Both the position numbers and the translations under genes were made by a program. From assembly GCA_030849045.1 (NCBI GenBank), contig JASAOL010000613.1, positions 558,001-622,000 on the forward strand: a DNA stretch of 64,000 nt, given 5' to 3'. Positions 1 through 8,015 of this stretch are shown one piece after another. The notes under the pieces are model-generated. The model saw nothing but the letters and a program-made list of their open reading frames with translations, did not search any database and was not told the origin of the DNA. This DNA is from Wallacemonas rigidus (taxonomy: Eukaryota > Euglenozoa > Kinetoplastea > Trypanosomatida > Trypanosomatidae). Each line of letters opens with the position of its first letter. Within the stretch, counting starts at the first letter, position 1.

Positions 1-260
1 ACCTCACCGCCAACGTGCTGAAGGCTGTGGAAAAGGAGCTCGTCGATGCAAAGCGCCTGGATGAGCAAACGCAGCACTCGATTCCGCAGTACAAGAATCT
101 CATCCAGCGCTACACACAGATCACCTATAAGCTGAACCCTGGCACTCCCGAGGCACTGGCTGCCGCTGCTACCGAAAGACCACTTTCTGTCGATGAGCGC
201 ACCGATGAACTCGTAGAGGCCTACATGAAACGGAGAGAGCAACTAAGCAAGATGAAGTGA
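1..260 (+). CDS. 3' end of an unidentified gene, coiled-coil-like C-terminus
   Basis: The frame is open from the left edge and ends at TGA 258-260, leaving about 85 C-terminal residues. The visible part is rich in Lys, Glu, Gln and Ala with a helical character (VEKELVDAKRLDEQTQ near its start). It closes with a charged helix ending QLSKMK. Codon use matches the neighbouring genes and the strand agrees with the rightward cluster, so I take it as the tail of a real gene. The family cannot be named from this fragment. A cytoskeletal or flagellar coiled-coil protein is possible, but that is inference from composition alone. Confidence 0.7.
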   Translation, partial: LTANVLKAVEKELVDAKRLDEQTQHSIPQYKNLIQRYTQITYKLNPGTPEALAAAATERPLSVDERTDELVEAYMKRREQLSKMK

Positions 261-1226
261 AACCGTGGCGGAGAAATCTCGCTTGTCCACGAACCTCACC
301 CCTTTCCGGTGTTTGCAAAAAGGGTGAGGGGAGCGGACGCAGAGGGATCTTCTGAGAGTACGGAGAGCCAGTTCGAACAAGGAGAGAGCTGCGTGAAGTG
401 GCAGACTCGCGCTGTGTTTTCCTCAGATGTACCCTCTTCTATCTCGTTTTCGCGCCTCGTTTGGCTCATCGTCTGGGAAGTGGCCTGCATTGAACTTCCG
501 AGGGGGTCGTTACAATCCTGTTAACCACACAAATACAAGCACCTCCTTCCCCCCATTCACACACAAAACTAACATCAACTATCCCCCCCAAAAAAACAAG
601 AGAGAGAGAGCGTGAAGAAGTGAGCTGCTGAGAGTTGGAGACGACCAGGAAGACGGGTGGCAGCACCCCGAGGAGACCTCCTTTACAGTCACACGTGCTC
701 ACAATCGTGCTGCACAGCTTCGCGTTGTTTCCCATTATCCACTCTCTCACTGAGCATGTCGCGACTACTATGTGCCGGCAAATGGAAGATGTCGACGGGG
801 GACGACCCAGCGAGGATGCACTCACAGGCAACGCGCTTTCGCACACCGGTGCTTGCCGCAGCAGTAGTCGTGTTGCCGTACATACGCTACTGCCACTACT
901 CTCCCCTTCTGCGCTCACAATCATTTCCGTTTCGCTCCTCACTTTTTATTCCTTACTGTTCGCGCCTCCTGCTTGATGAGCAGCCTCGTCATTACTCTTG
1001 TGCTTCTCTGTTTCAGTGTGCTGACGTTGGCAGCGAGGGACTGTTCTTGATCTGCCACGTCTCCGCACAGTTACCCATCCCCTCTCTGGCCGATTCGGGT
1101 GCCCGTACGCGGCACATACACACACGCCCCACAAAAGGAAACTTCAAGGTTCCTCCCGCCTTTGTTCCTCGCTCTCATCAATTCAATCAGCGGATCACTG
1201 GTACTGAACCGAGTGGAGGAGAAAAA
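261..1226 (+). other. Intergenic region upstream of sec6
   Basis: This holds the 3' UTR of the preceding gene, pyrimidine-rich spacer and the 5' UTR of sec6. The sec6 frame stays open upstream to a GTG at 657, but that stretch reads as low-complexity Ser/Leu/Cys sequence typical of pyrimidine-rich spacer and has no ATG supported by an acceptor. No other gene was seen. Confidence 0.7.
1189..1190 (+). other. Probable spliced-leader acceptor for sec6
   Basis: A pyrimidine-rich stretch (about 1150-1180, cctcccgcctttgttcctcg) is followed by AG at 1189-1190. The first ATG downstream is at 1227, giving a 36-nt 5' UTR. This excludes the upstream GTG extension of the frame. Confidence 0.6.
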
Positions 1227-3896
1227 ATGATGAAAAAGCGGGAAAAGAAGACCGAGGCCGCGCTGGCGAATGGTCCAACAGTGTCGGGCCGACCTGGCGC
1301 GCAGGCGCAGTACTACACAGCGGATGAGATAATGCCCTATCTCACCGAAGAAGAGAAGGCAAGCCTGCGGCACGAGGTAATGACCAACCTTAGCAACGAG
1401 CTTGTACATGCAGAGGACTTGGAAGTGGCTGTGCCCCGACTTCTTCGCTCGTGCTGGACGGAGTCGAAAGAGCTGCGCCGCTCCATGAACTCCATTTCGT
1501 CGTCTCAACTTGTGGAGGCGCAGCGGGCACTTCAGGTTGTCGAGGGTGCGTTCAAGCAGGTGCAAGATCTCCGTGCTCTCTTTTTGAAACAAGGCGACCT
1601 CATCCAGGGCATGGGTGCCGACACCGCAAGCTACCGTCAACTTCGGAAATTACACTTTTTGCGTGATAACGTGACAGCAGTCATTAAGTGGTCTCTCGCT
1701 CTGAAGGAGGTGCGGTACGACAATTTGTTCGCCCTCGTCCAGCAGCGGCAGTTCCGATCCATGTACAAGCGACTGAAGCGTTTGCAGAACATTCGCAAAA
1801 CCGTCATCACGCGTGCTGGTGCGCAGTACCGCAGCTTCCAAGCCGTTTTCGAGCCCTACTTTTCGAAGCTCGACGCCGTGCTGACGCTATTTGTGGCTGA
1901 AGTGTTCGACCTTCTCGAACGGGATTCCATGAACGTAGCTGTCGCTCGCGCGATTGACGACGACGACGACACCGTTTCTGGTGGACATGGCGATGAAGAG
2001 GAACGGTTCCCTGAATTCACGGCGCTGAAGGAGTGCGTGGAAGTGTGCAGTGATGAGATCGCCAAGCCTGTATTGAACTTCCGCAGCGACGGCGTAGAGC
2101 GGGAGTCGCCCATTTCTGAGGACAAGGTGAACGGGGCCGTGGCGAAGAGCGTGGCCAAGTTGTGGGAGGAACAGATTATGATTGAAGTGGTGGATCCCTT
2201 CTCGCAAATCTCTGTCTACCTTGAGCAAATGAAAAAGGTGGAGCCCTTGCTTGAGGCACTCGAGATGACGCTCATTCCGCTGTCCTACTCGTTCTCATTC
2301 TTTGGTGTTGTGGTCAAGGCCATTCACGGGGAGGTGATGCACGTGATGGAGGCCTACCTCAACCCTGATGCCGACGTAGAGGCGAATGGTCTCATGGAAG
2401 CGTCGCAGTTCATTCAGTGGTACAAGGAGATGATGACCGTCACCAACTACGCCCAGTATGTGGACATCAGCACCATTGACGAGCTCTCTGCCTCATTCAC
2501 CACCTCCGCCGTCGACGGTCTGTCCGCGCATCTTGTGCGTCTTTGTCGGGCGTGTGCCATCACAGTTTGCAATGACCCGCAAGGACCGACCATACTACCG
2601 AATGGCTACCCCGTCACAACCGGACCCATGGACATGTTCACAGTGCTGCAGCAAACACTTGGTGGTCTGAGCACCGCAATCGAGATGCCAGTGATGCGCG
2701 AAATCGGCAAGGCGTGCGCCGAGGCCATTTCTGGCTTCCTTGAGGAGTGCAAAGTACGCAGCGACTTCGACTACTGGGAGGACGAAAATGAATCCCAGCC
2801 GAATCCGAAAAGTGCAGAGGAGTGGCAGCAGCAGCGCCTTCTCTTTCTCTACGCGTTTTGCAATGATTGCAACACTGTCGAGAGTAACCTAGATGTGATT
2901 GAACTCAAATTCGCGTCTTGTTGGGACCTGGATGAGGGCACGCAGGACTCTCCTTTTCTCAAGGTGCAGGATACACTGCCCGAAAACGCGTTCTACTACC
3001 TCGATGAGATCACCCTGCAGGTCGAGCGTGTTGTGCAGGATCAGTGGAACCTGGTGTTTCGGCCAGGTGATTGGTACAAGGACGCGGCGAATCCGACGCA
3101 GCTCGTCATGAACACCATTGGCGAGTACATTGAGGAAGAGTTCTTCACGATGCTGCAGGAGCAGCGCGCACGCAAACTGACGCGGCAGATGTTCGTGCGC
3201 TTCATTCGCAAGTACATTTCGACACTCATGGAGTACTTGGCCGATATCATTCGTAACGCGAAAAAGTACGCCGTGGAGAGCTGGCCCTCCTTTGTGGACT
3301 GTATCGTGCGTGACAATGAGCTCATCATGAACATCTGGCGGGAAACTCTGCAGGACAGCGCCACACAACTGCTCGAATTGGGCCAAAAGGCTCTCAACTT
3401 TGTCAAGACTCTCGTCACCGTGTCGAAGAGCGTTGACTTGGGATTCATGCTCGACAACGGCTTCCTTGACGACTTTGGTGACTGCCCCACGTTCGTCATC
3501 CGCTTCTGCATCGACGTGCGACCGCTGCAGGTGGACAAAGAGACGCGTGACCGCATGATGGAAACATGGACGCAGCGCATTGCTTATCAGATGCGCGACA
3601 AGAACGACATGCCAACCACGGGCTGGTCTCAGCCGCCCTCCTTCTTTGGATCCATTGACCGCTCCATCGCGGATTTGCAGTACTCGGCCGGCATCTTCCG
3701 CAAGAGCGTCAAGAAGAAGCGCGAGGAGGACAAGAAGAAGCGCGAGGCGGAGGAGAAGGAGCAGAAGCGCAAGGCTCGCAAGTTGAAGCGCGATGCCGAC
3801 ACCGCGGCAACGTCAAAGCGACGGGCGCGGGCCGCCCCGAAACCAGCTGGGGGCAAGGAGGTGGAGGTCGCGTCTCTTGCGGATATCCTCAAATAA
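1227..3896 (+). CDS. SEC6: Exocyst complex component Sec6
   Basis: A protein of 889 aa that resembles Sec6 along its length. The family is an all-helical subunit of the octameric exocyst, which tethers secretory vesicles to the plasma membrane; in trypanosomatids this is expected near the flagellar pocket. Sec6-like parts include the N-terminal coiled coil, LHFLRDNVTAVIKW and the repeated QRQFRSMYKRLKRLQNIR basic helix in the first quarter. The C-terminal segment GFMLDNGFLDDFGDCPTF also fits. The start is ATG 1227, the first ATG after the predicted acceptor; a second ATG follows at 1230. The last 60 or so residues are a Lys/Arg/Glu-rich tail of KKKRE-type repeats, then Ala/Arg-rich sequence, which the core Sec6 fold does not need. 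A run of Asp (IDDDDD) interrupts the first third. Confidence 0.82.
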   Translation: MMKKREKKTEAALANGPTVSGRPGAQAQYYTADEIMPYLTEEEKASLRHEVMTNLSNELVHAEDLEVAVPRLLRSCWTESKELRRSMNSISSSQLVEAQRALQVVEGAFKQVQDLRALFLKQGDLIQGMGADTASYRQLRKLHFLRDNVTAVIKWSLALKEVRYDNLFALVQQRQFRSMYKRLKRLQNIRKTVITRAGAQYRSFQAVFEPYFSKLDAVLTLFVAEVFDLLERDSMNVAVARAIDDDDDTVSGGHGDEEERFPEFTALKECVEVCSDEIAKPVLNFRSDGVERESPISEDKVNGAVAKSVAKLWEEQIMIEVVDPFSQISVYLEQMKKVEPLLEALEMTLIPLSYSFSFFGVVVKAIHGEVMHVMEAYLNPDADVEANGLMEASQFIQWYKEMMTVTNYAQYVDISTIDELSASFTTSAVDGLSAHLVRLCRACAITVCNDPQGPTILPNGYPVTTGPMDMFTVLQQTLGGLSTAIEMPVMREIGKACAEAISGFLEECKVRSDFDYWEDENESQPNPKSAEEWQQQRLLFLYAFCNDCNTVESNLDVIELKFASCWDLDEGTQDSPFLKVQDTLPENAFYYLDEITLQVERVVQDQWNLVFRPGDWYKDAANPTQLVMNTIGEYIEEEFFTMLQEQRARKLTRQMFVRFIRKYISTLMEYLADIIRNAKKYAVESWPSFVDCIVRDNELIMNIWRETLQDSATQLLELGQKALNFVKTLVTVSKSVDLGFMLDNGFLDDFGDCPTFVIRFCIDVRPLQVDKETRDRMMETWTQRIAYQMRDKNDMPTTGWSQPPSFFGSIDRSIADLQYSAGIFRKSVKKKREEDKKKREAEEKEQKRKARKLKRDADTAATSKRRARAAPKPAGGKEVEVASLADILK

Positions 3897-4472
3897 ACGT
3901 CGATGGTCATGCATAGTTTCCCTGTGTGTGTGCTCGCTGAGGGGGAATACTCAATATCAGCGTCATCGGTCGCGTGTCAGCACCAGTGCTACGCTCGCAT
4001 ACCATTTTTTCTCGCTTCTTGCTCTCTTCCTTGTGCCACGGCCTAGACTCATTTCCTCGTCAACAACCGCGTCGTGGATGTCCTCTTTGAGAGAAAAAAA
4101 ATACGACGGGTATTCTTCCGACGCAGACTACGTGAGCGCGGCGTCTGCTCTGCCGCATCTCCTACTGCATCACAATCACCCCCCCCCCCCCCGCAGCCAC
4201 GATCTGTGTGCGCCACCGGCGCTGCAAAGGACACTCCCCTGTGCATTGCTTTCTGCCTTCGTCGCTCTCGTCGACGCCCACCCAGTCACCCCTGTTTCTC
4301 GTGCATACGCCGTCTCTCTGTTGCCCACTATGCCTGTCCGCCTACGATACAAGAAGAGGAGTCGCGTCATCGGAATCCACTAGAGCGAGAGAGCGCACGG
4401 AAAACGTTGGCACGCCCACATCTGCCCCATCGGCACTTACATCTTGCGTCGCTGCTTTGCCCTCAGGCGCCC
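3897..4472 (+). other. Intergenic region between sec6 and tatD
   Basis: A pyrimidine-rich spacer with an 11-base C run near 4181-4193. It includes the likely TatD acceptor at 4465-4466. No gene was seen. Confidence 0.65.
4465..4466 (+). other. Probable spliced-leader acceptor for the TatD gene
   Basis: The tract cttgcgtcgctgctttgccc ends in TCAG at 4463-4466. The ATG at 4473 lies 6 nt further on. The acceptor falls inside the longer open frame that begins near 4074, so the extra upstream residues are not expected in the protein. Confidence 0.55.
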
Positions 4473-5549
4473 ATGTCTGTGCCAACGCGTGTGTGCTCAC
4501 GCGCGTGCCTTGTCGATGTGGCGACCAACCTGACAGACCCTGTTTTCCATGGCGTGGATTGGGCCGGCAAGATTCTTCACGACGACGATTTTGAGCTGGT
4601 GTTGCAGCGCGCTGACGAGGCCCACGTGGGCCACATTGTCATCACTGGTACCAACCTGGTGCAATGTGAGCAGGCCATTCACCTGTGTCGCAAGTACGCG
4701 CAGCGGCGCATTGTTTGTACGGTAGGCGTGCACCCCGCGCACAGCTACGAGTTCGCCCGTCCTTTTGTGCGTGAGGACGTGCAGAAGCAAGCGTTGAACT
4801 CTCTCAGCTATGCTGTGCCTTTTCCGACTCCACCAGAAGAACAGGTCAGTGAGGAGGAAGAAGAGCGGAACGCAGAGGCACGGCTGGCCTACTTGGTCGA
4901 GTTGATCGAGAAGAATCGCGATGTCGTCGTCGCTGTCGGCGAGATCGGCATCGACTACGCTGAATTGTCGTACTGTCCGCGCGATGTGCAAGAGAAGTAC
5001 TTCCGAAGGCAGCTCCAGCGATTTCGTGGACTTGGGCTCCCGTTTGTATTTCATTCACGCGATTGCGGCATGCGCTTCGTGAAGCTCCTTGAGGAGGAGA
5101 GCACCGCCAGCACGGGCGTCGCTGCCGTCGTGCACAGCTTCAACGGCTCTGCCGAGGAGCAAGAGAAGCTCCTGAAACGCGGCTTCTACCTGAGCGTCAA
5201 CGGCAGTGCCTTCCGGGAGGAGGAGCTAGCGAAGCAGGTCCTGCGCATTCCACTAGACCGCCTCATGCTCGAAACAGATGCCCCTTGGTGCGACATCCGA
5301 AGTAAAGACTTTGGGTACTCGTACGTGCGGACGCATTATCCAACAACGAAGCGCAAGAGGCCGTTCGTGATGGGCGTGTGCCTCGAGCGCCGCAACGAAC
5401 CGTGCCACTTAGTTCAAGTTGTGGAGGTGTACGCCGGCTTGCATGCGCGCTTTGCACCGGAGATGGGACTGGCCACGTCCACCAAAGAGTCGATTACGGC
5501 GGCTCTTCACGAGAACGCGGTAAACCTGTTCCATCTGCGAAGCGTTTAG
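4473..5549 (+). CDS. TATDN1: TatD-family deoxyribonuclease, TATDN1 type
   Basis: A 358-aa metal-dependent hydrolase of the TatD family, whose members are Mg-dependent 3'-5' exonucleases on single-stranded DNA and RNA; some have roles in DNA repair or apoptotic DNA breakdown. The N-terminus carries VDVATNLTDPVFHGV, which matches the TATDN1 version of the motif; bacterial TatD has a His-x-His there. Further active-site motifs appear in order: GVHPAHS, VGEIGIDY with the catalytic Glu, FHSRD, VVHSFNGS and LMLETDAPW with the last metal-binding Asp. An acidic insert (EEQVSEEEEERNAEA) sits in the first half. The ATG at 4473 follows a predicted acceptor by only 6 nt and opens directly into the conserved domain. 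Confidence 0.9.
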   Translation: MSVPTRVCSRACLVDVATNLTDPVFHGVDWAGKILHDDDFELVLQRADEAHVGHIVITGTNLVQCEQAIHLCRKYAQRRIVCTVGVHPAHSYEFARPFVREDVQKQALNSLSYAVPFPTPPEEQVSEEEEERNAEARLAYLVELIEKNRDVVVAVGEIGIDYAELSYCPRDVQEKYFRRQLQRFRGLGLPFVFHSRDCGMRFVKLLEEESTASTGVAAVVHSFNGSAEEQEKLLKRGFYLSVNGSAFREEELAKQVLRIPLDRLMLETDAPWCDIRSKDFGYSYVRTHYPTTKRKRPFVMGVCLERRNEPCHLVQVVEVYAGLHARFAPEMGLATSTKESITAALHENAVNLFHLRSV

Positions 5550-6042
5550 CCCCTACCCGCTGTCTCACGTCTCTCTTTCTCTTTCTGTCGCCCTCGCCGT
5601 CTCTCTGCGATCGCGTCCACCTACCGCAACTGGTGTTTGTGCTAACACATACATACTCAAGAAGAGCGGGGAAGACAAAAAAGGGACGCTCGCCGACCCA
5701 GCACCGGACTCTTGCCGCCACGAGATGCAACGAGCGTCCCCCTGAGAGGGAACAAACACCAAAGATGCATCTCAAGTACGCGCTTAAACTAGTGTGTAAA
5801 ATGAGTGCCTCCCAGATGAGGTCGCACGCGTGGTGAGAGCTGCCGTTTCCGCCATATGCGTGCGACATAACCTCTTCTCGTTCACTTACCGTCCGGCCCT
5901 TTTGCACTCACCACTCAAAAAAATTTCCAATTCGCGTCACCGATTGGTCTGCTCATTGTTCTTCACCATCGCTCCACGCACGCTGCACTAGATTACACTC
6001 GACGTTTTTTTTTTTCGCGTTTTATAGACATCGACTGCTTCC
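5550..6042 (+). other. Intergenic region
   Basis: Contains CT-rich 3' UTR sequence and a T11 run (6005-6015) ahead of the acceptor AG at 6026-6027. No supported gene. Confidence 0.65.
6026..6027 (+). other. Probable spliced-leader acceptor
   Basis: A long T tract (gacgtttttttttttcgcg) is followed by TTTATAG. The next ATG is 15 nt downstream at 6043. Confidence 0.65.
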
Positions 6043-6642
6043 ATGACAAAACGCCCTCGTTCGCCCGAGCGGCCTGTCGAGAGGCCCACTACCGCCACTA
6101 CCCTCCCTATGAGCGCGTCTAGTCCTCCAGAGGCAAGCCAGATTGAAGAGATCGTCATTGAAGAAGAAACGTGTGACCTTCTGGTCCGCTTTCCTTGCTT
6201 TGATTTCTTCCGCACTGTCCACCTGTGTGAGAGAAAAGGCACCTCTTCGGCCTCGTTCGCACCTGACACAGTTCATTTTGTGCCTGATAGCCTTGCCACG
6301 GATCATCCTATACTCGTTATCAACCCGTGCACAGAAAAAGAAATGATCTTCGGGTGCAGTTGGGCAGAGGTGTGTTCAGCCAGTGGTGTCCCCGGTACGA
6401 ACCGCGCGATTGTACACCTGGCAGCTGAATCCAATGCGGAACCGCAACGCAATTGCACGCTCCCGACGCTATCTGCACGTCCAGAGGGGACCGTCGCTAG
6501 TCTTCTCACCCATGTAGTGGGCGGTGTGTCGGCGGACGCGGAGCGCGTGCAGCGCCTCGGCGACGCCGCACGGGCAGCACAACAGTCGTACGACTTGATT
6601 ACAGCACCTTCTGCTATCCTTGTTGCGGAGCGCCTGCGCTGA
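6043..6642 (+). CDS. 199-aa protein, possible TFIIIC triple-barrel subunit
   Basis: The first 35 residues are Pro/Ser/Thr-rich with a basic opening (MTKRPRSPERP). An acidic patch IEEIVIEEE then leads into a compact domain of about residues 40-130 with beta-type patterning (CDLLVRFPCFDFF, then HPILVIN, then NRAIVHLAAE). The arrangement, an acidic leader, a strand, a loop, an HPILxV-type strand, an aromatic-Gly-x-W/Y turn and a last hydrophobic strand, resembles the small triple-barrel subunit of RNA polymerase III factor TFIIIC (GTF3C6 type). In that family the same positions read ERPILQVD and FAGEYEDTLGT. The C-terminal 60 residues are Ala-rich and helical. The resemblance was judged by eye and is weak, so it may instead be an unrelated trypanosomatid-specific protein. 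Confidence 0.55.
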   Translation: MTKRPRSPERPVERPTTATTLPMSASSPPEASQIEEIVIEEETCDLLVRFPCFDFFRTVHLCERKGTSSASFAPDTVHFVPDSLATDHPILVINPCTEKEMIFGCSWAEVCSASGVPGTNRAIVHLAAESNAEPQRNCTLPTLSARPEGTVASLLTHVVGGVSADAERVQRLGDAARAAQQSYDLITAPSAILVAERLR

Positions 6643-6927
6643 GCAACACCCACACACGCACTCACCGAGGCACGAATTTGCTATTGGCGCGTTGACCCCT
6701 TACCCATACACAGACACACACACACAGAATTACATGAACGAAAAACGTACATGTACAGACTCTCAGCGCTGAAGTCACTGATTATCCGGTGACGTAGGCC
6801 CAACATCCCAAGCAAGTGCTCTGGAAGAACACGAGGAAGAAACCGAGCGACAGTCGCACATGGAGCCGCAGCAGCGGTATCAAAACGTACCAACTTCCCT
6901 CTCTTGAATCGCAGACGTCTTTCACCA

Positions 6928-7035
6928 CTTTCTCTCCCCCTTCCCCCCTCCCCTCCCTTCCCTTCCCCTCCCCTCCCTTCCCTTCCCCTCCCCTCCCTTC
7001 CCTTCCCCTCCCTTCCCTCCCCTCCCTTCCCCTCC
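6928..7035 (+). repeat. 108-nt uninterrupted polypyrimidine tract with about 20-nt tandem units
   Basis: Every base from 6928 to 7035 is C or T. Between about 6941 and 7010 a 20-nt unit (ccttcccctcccctcccttc) recurs about 3.5 times, with variants following. The opposite strand is a pure G/A tract with many GGG and GGGG runs. Such sequence can form triplex or G-quadruplex DNA. Confidence 0.9.
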
Positions 7036-7886
7036 GCGTATGCTCTTCCCCTCGTTCTACATTCCATTGTAGAAACTCACTTGGCTACACCCGAGCGCTT
7101 GCTTCTTTATACATCCAAGTTTTCTTTTTTTTTTTGTCGCCTGTAGGCCTCACGACACTCAGCCGGCGTAGTCTCTCTCTCCTCCGGCTCGTCTGTTTAT
7201 ACGTCTAACAGAGTCACTTTTTTTTGTTGTTTTTTGCATTTAATTTCCGCAGTCCATTGAGGATTGTCGACTTGAGAAATACTCTAGCAGTACTTTCCTC
7301 GTTTAGTTCAAAGACAACCATTTCCGCCTTCGCGTGGCAACACAATTTATACTGTCCAAACAAGGTGAGCTACACGTGCAGAGACTAAGGTTAAACAGCA
7401 CGCGGGTAGTCATTATCTAAATCCGACCTCGCCGAGGTTCCCTGTTTACTGCGGTCATCGCCCTCTTCATTTTTTTTTTTTCATATCCCGCGCGTTGTGT
7501 CGCACTTCCTTATTTTTCCGTCGCTCATTTTTTTTTTCTTCTACTGAGACGCGAACCCTACTTGCTTTCTTATCACTTTGATTTCTTCTCTCTCCGTTGT
7601 GTTTCCCTCCCCCCTCCCCCCCCATTTGCTGCCATCCCGCTAAGGTCACACCAATTTATTTTCTCCTTTGTTTCACTACCGAGTCTCGCAATTTCTTGCG
7701 GTCTTTATTCTCGCCCCTAACAGTTTCGGCCCCCCTCTGCATTTCTCACCTCTCTTAGCGCGCTATCCCCTCATCACCGAATTGCACAGCGTAGGCGCGG
7801 GCACAAGTTGGGTGACAAACACACCGGAAGGGTACGAACTGTCTTTCCCCGTCATTTGCCGATCCGCAAACCCCGTCACACGCACG

Positions 7887-7888
7887 TA
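7887..7888 (+). other. Possible spliced-leader acceptor for the ABC transporter
   Basis: AG at the end of cacacgcacgtag follows a modest pyrimidine stretch around 7843-7860. The first ATG after it is 8016. Better tracts lie further upstream, so the exact site is uncertain. Confidence 0.35.
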
Positions 7889-8015
7889 GGCAAGGCCTCT
7901 ACTGTTGTATACGTCAACCGGGCCACCTCACTACCTCGCCAATAACAGCAACACCAACAAATCATCGCTGGATCGTCAAGGTACGATCAAGGAGGAGCTT
8001 GTTGGCTTTCAGACT

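Larger units (their letters stand above)
6643..8015 (+). other. 1.37-kb intergenic region with pyrimidine mirror tract
   Basis: Holds CA repeats near 6714-6725, the 108-nt pure-pyrimidine tract listed separately and several T9-T11 runs (7130-7530). The remainder is pyrimidine-rich spacer before the ABC transporter. No credible gene was seen; the open frames over the pyrimidine tract are Pro/Ser/Leu low-complexity artefacts. Confidence 0.6.

Noticed and set aside
657-1226. N-terminal extension of Sec6 to a GTG at 657
   Set aside because: The extension has no ATG start, reads as low-complexity spacer and lies upstream of a good splice acceptor at 1189.
7905-8015. N-terminal extension of the ABC transporter to a TTG at 7905
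   Set aside because: TTG starts are not expected here, and 8016 is the first ATG after any plausible acceptor.
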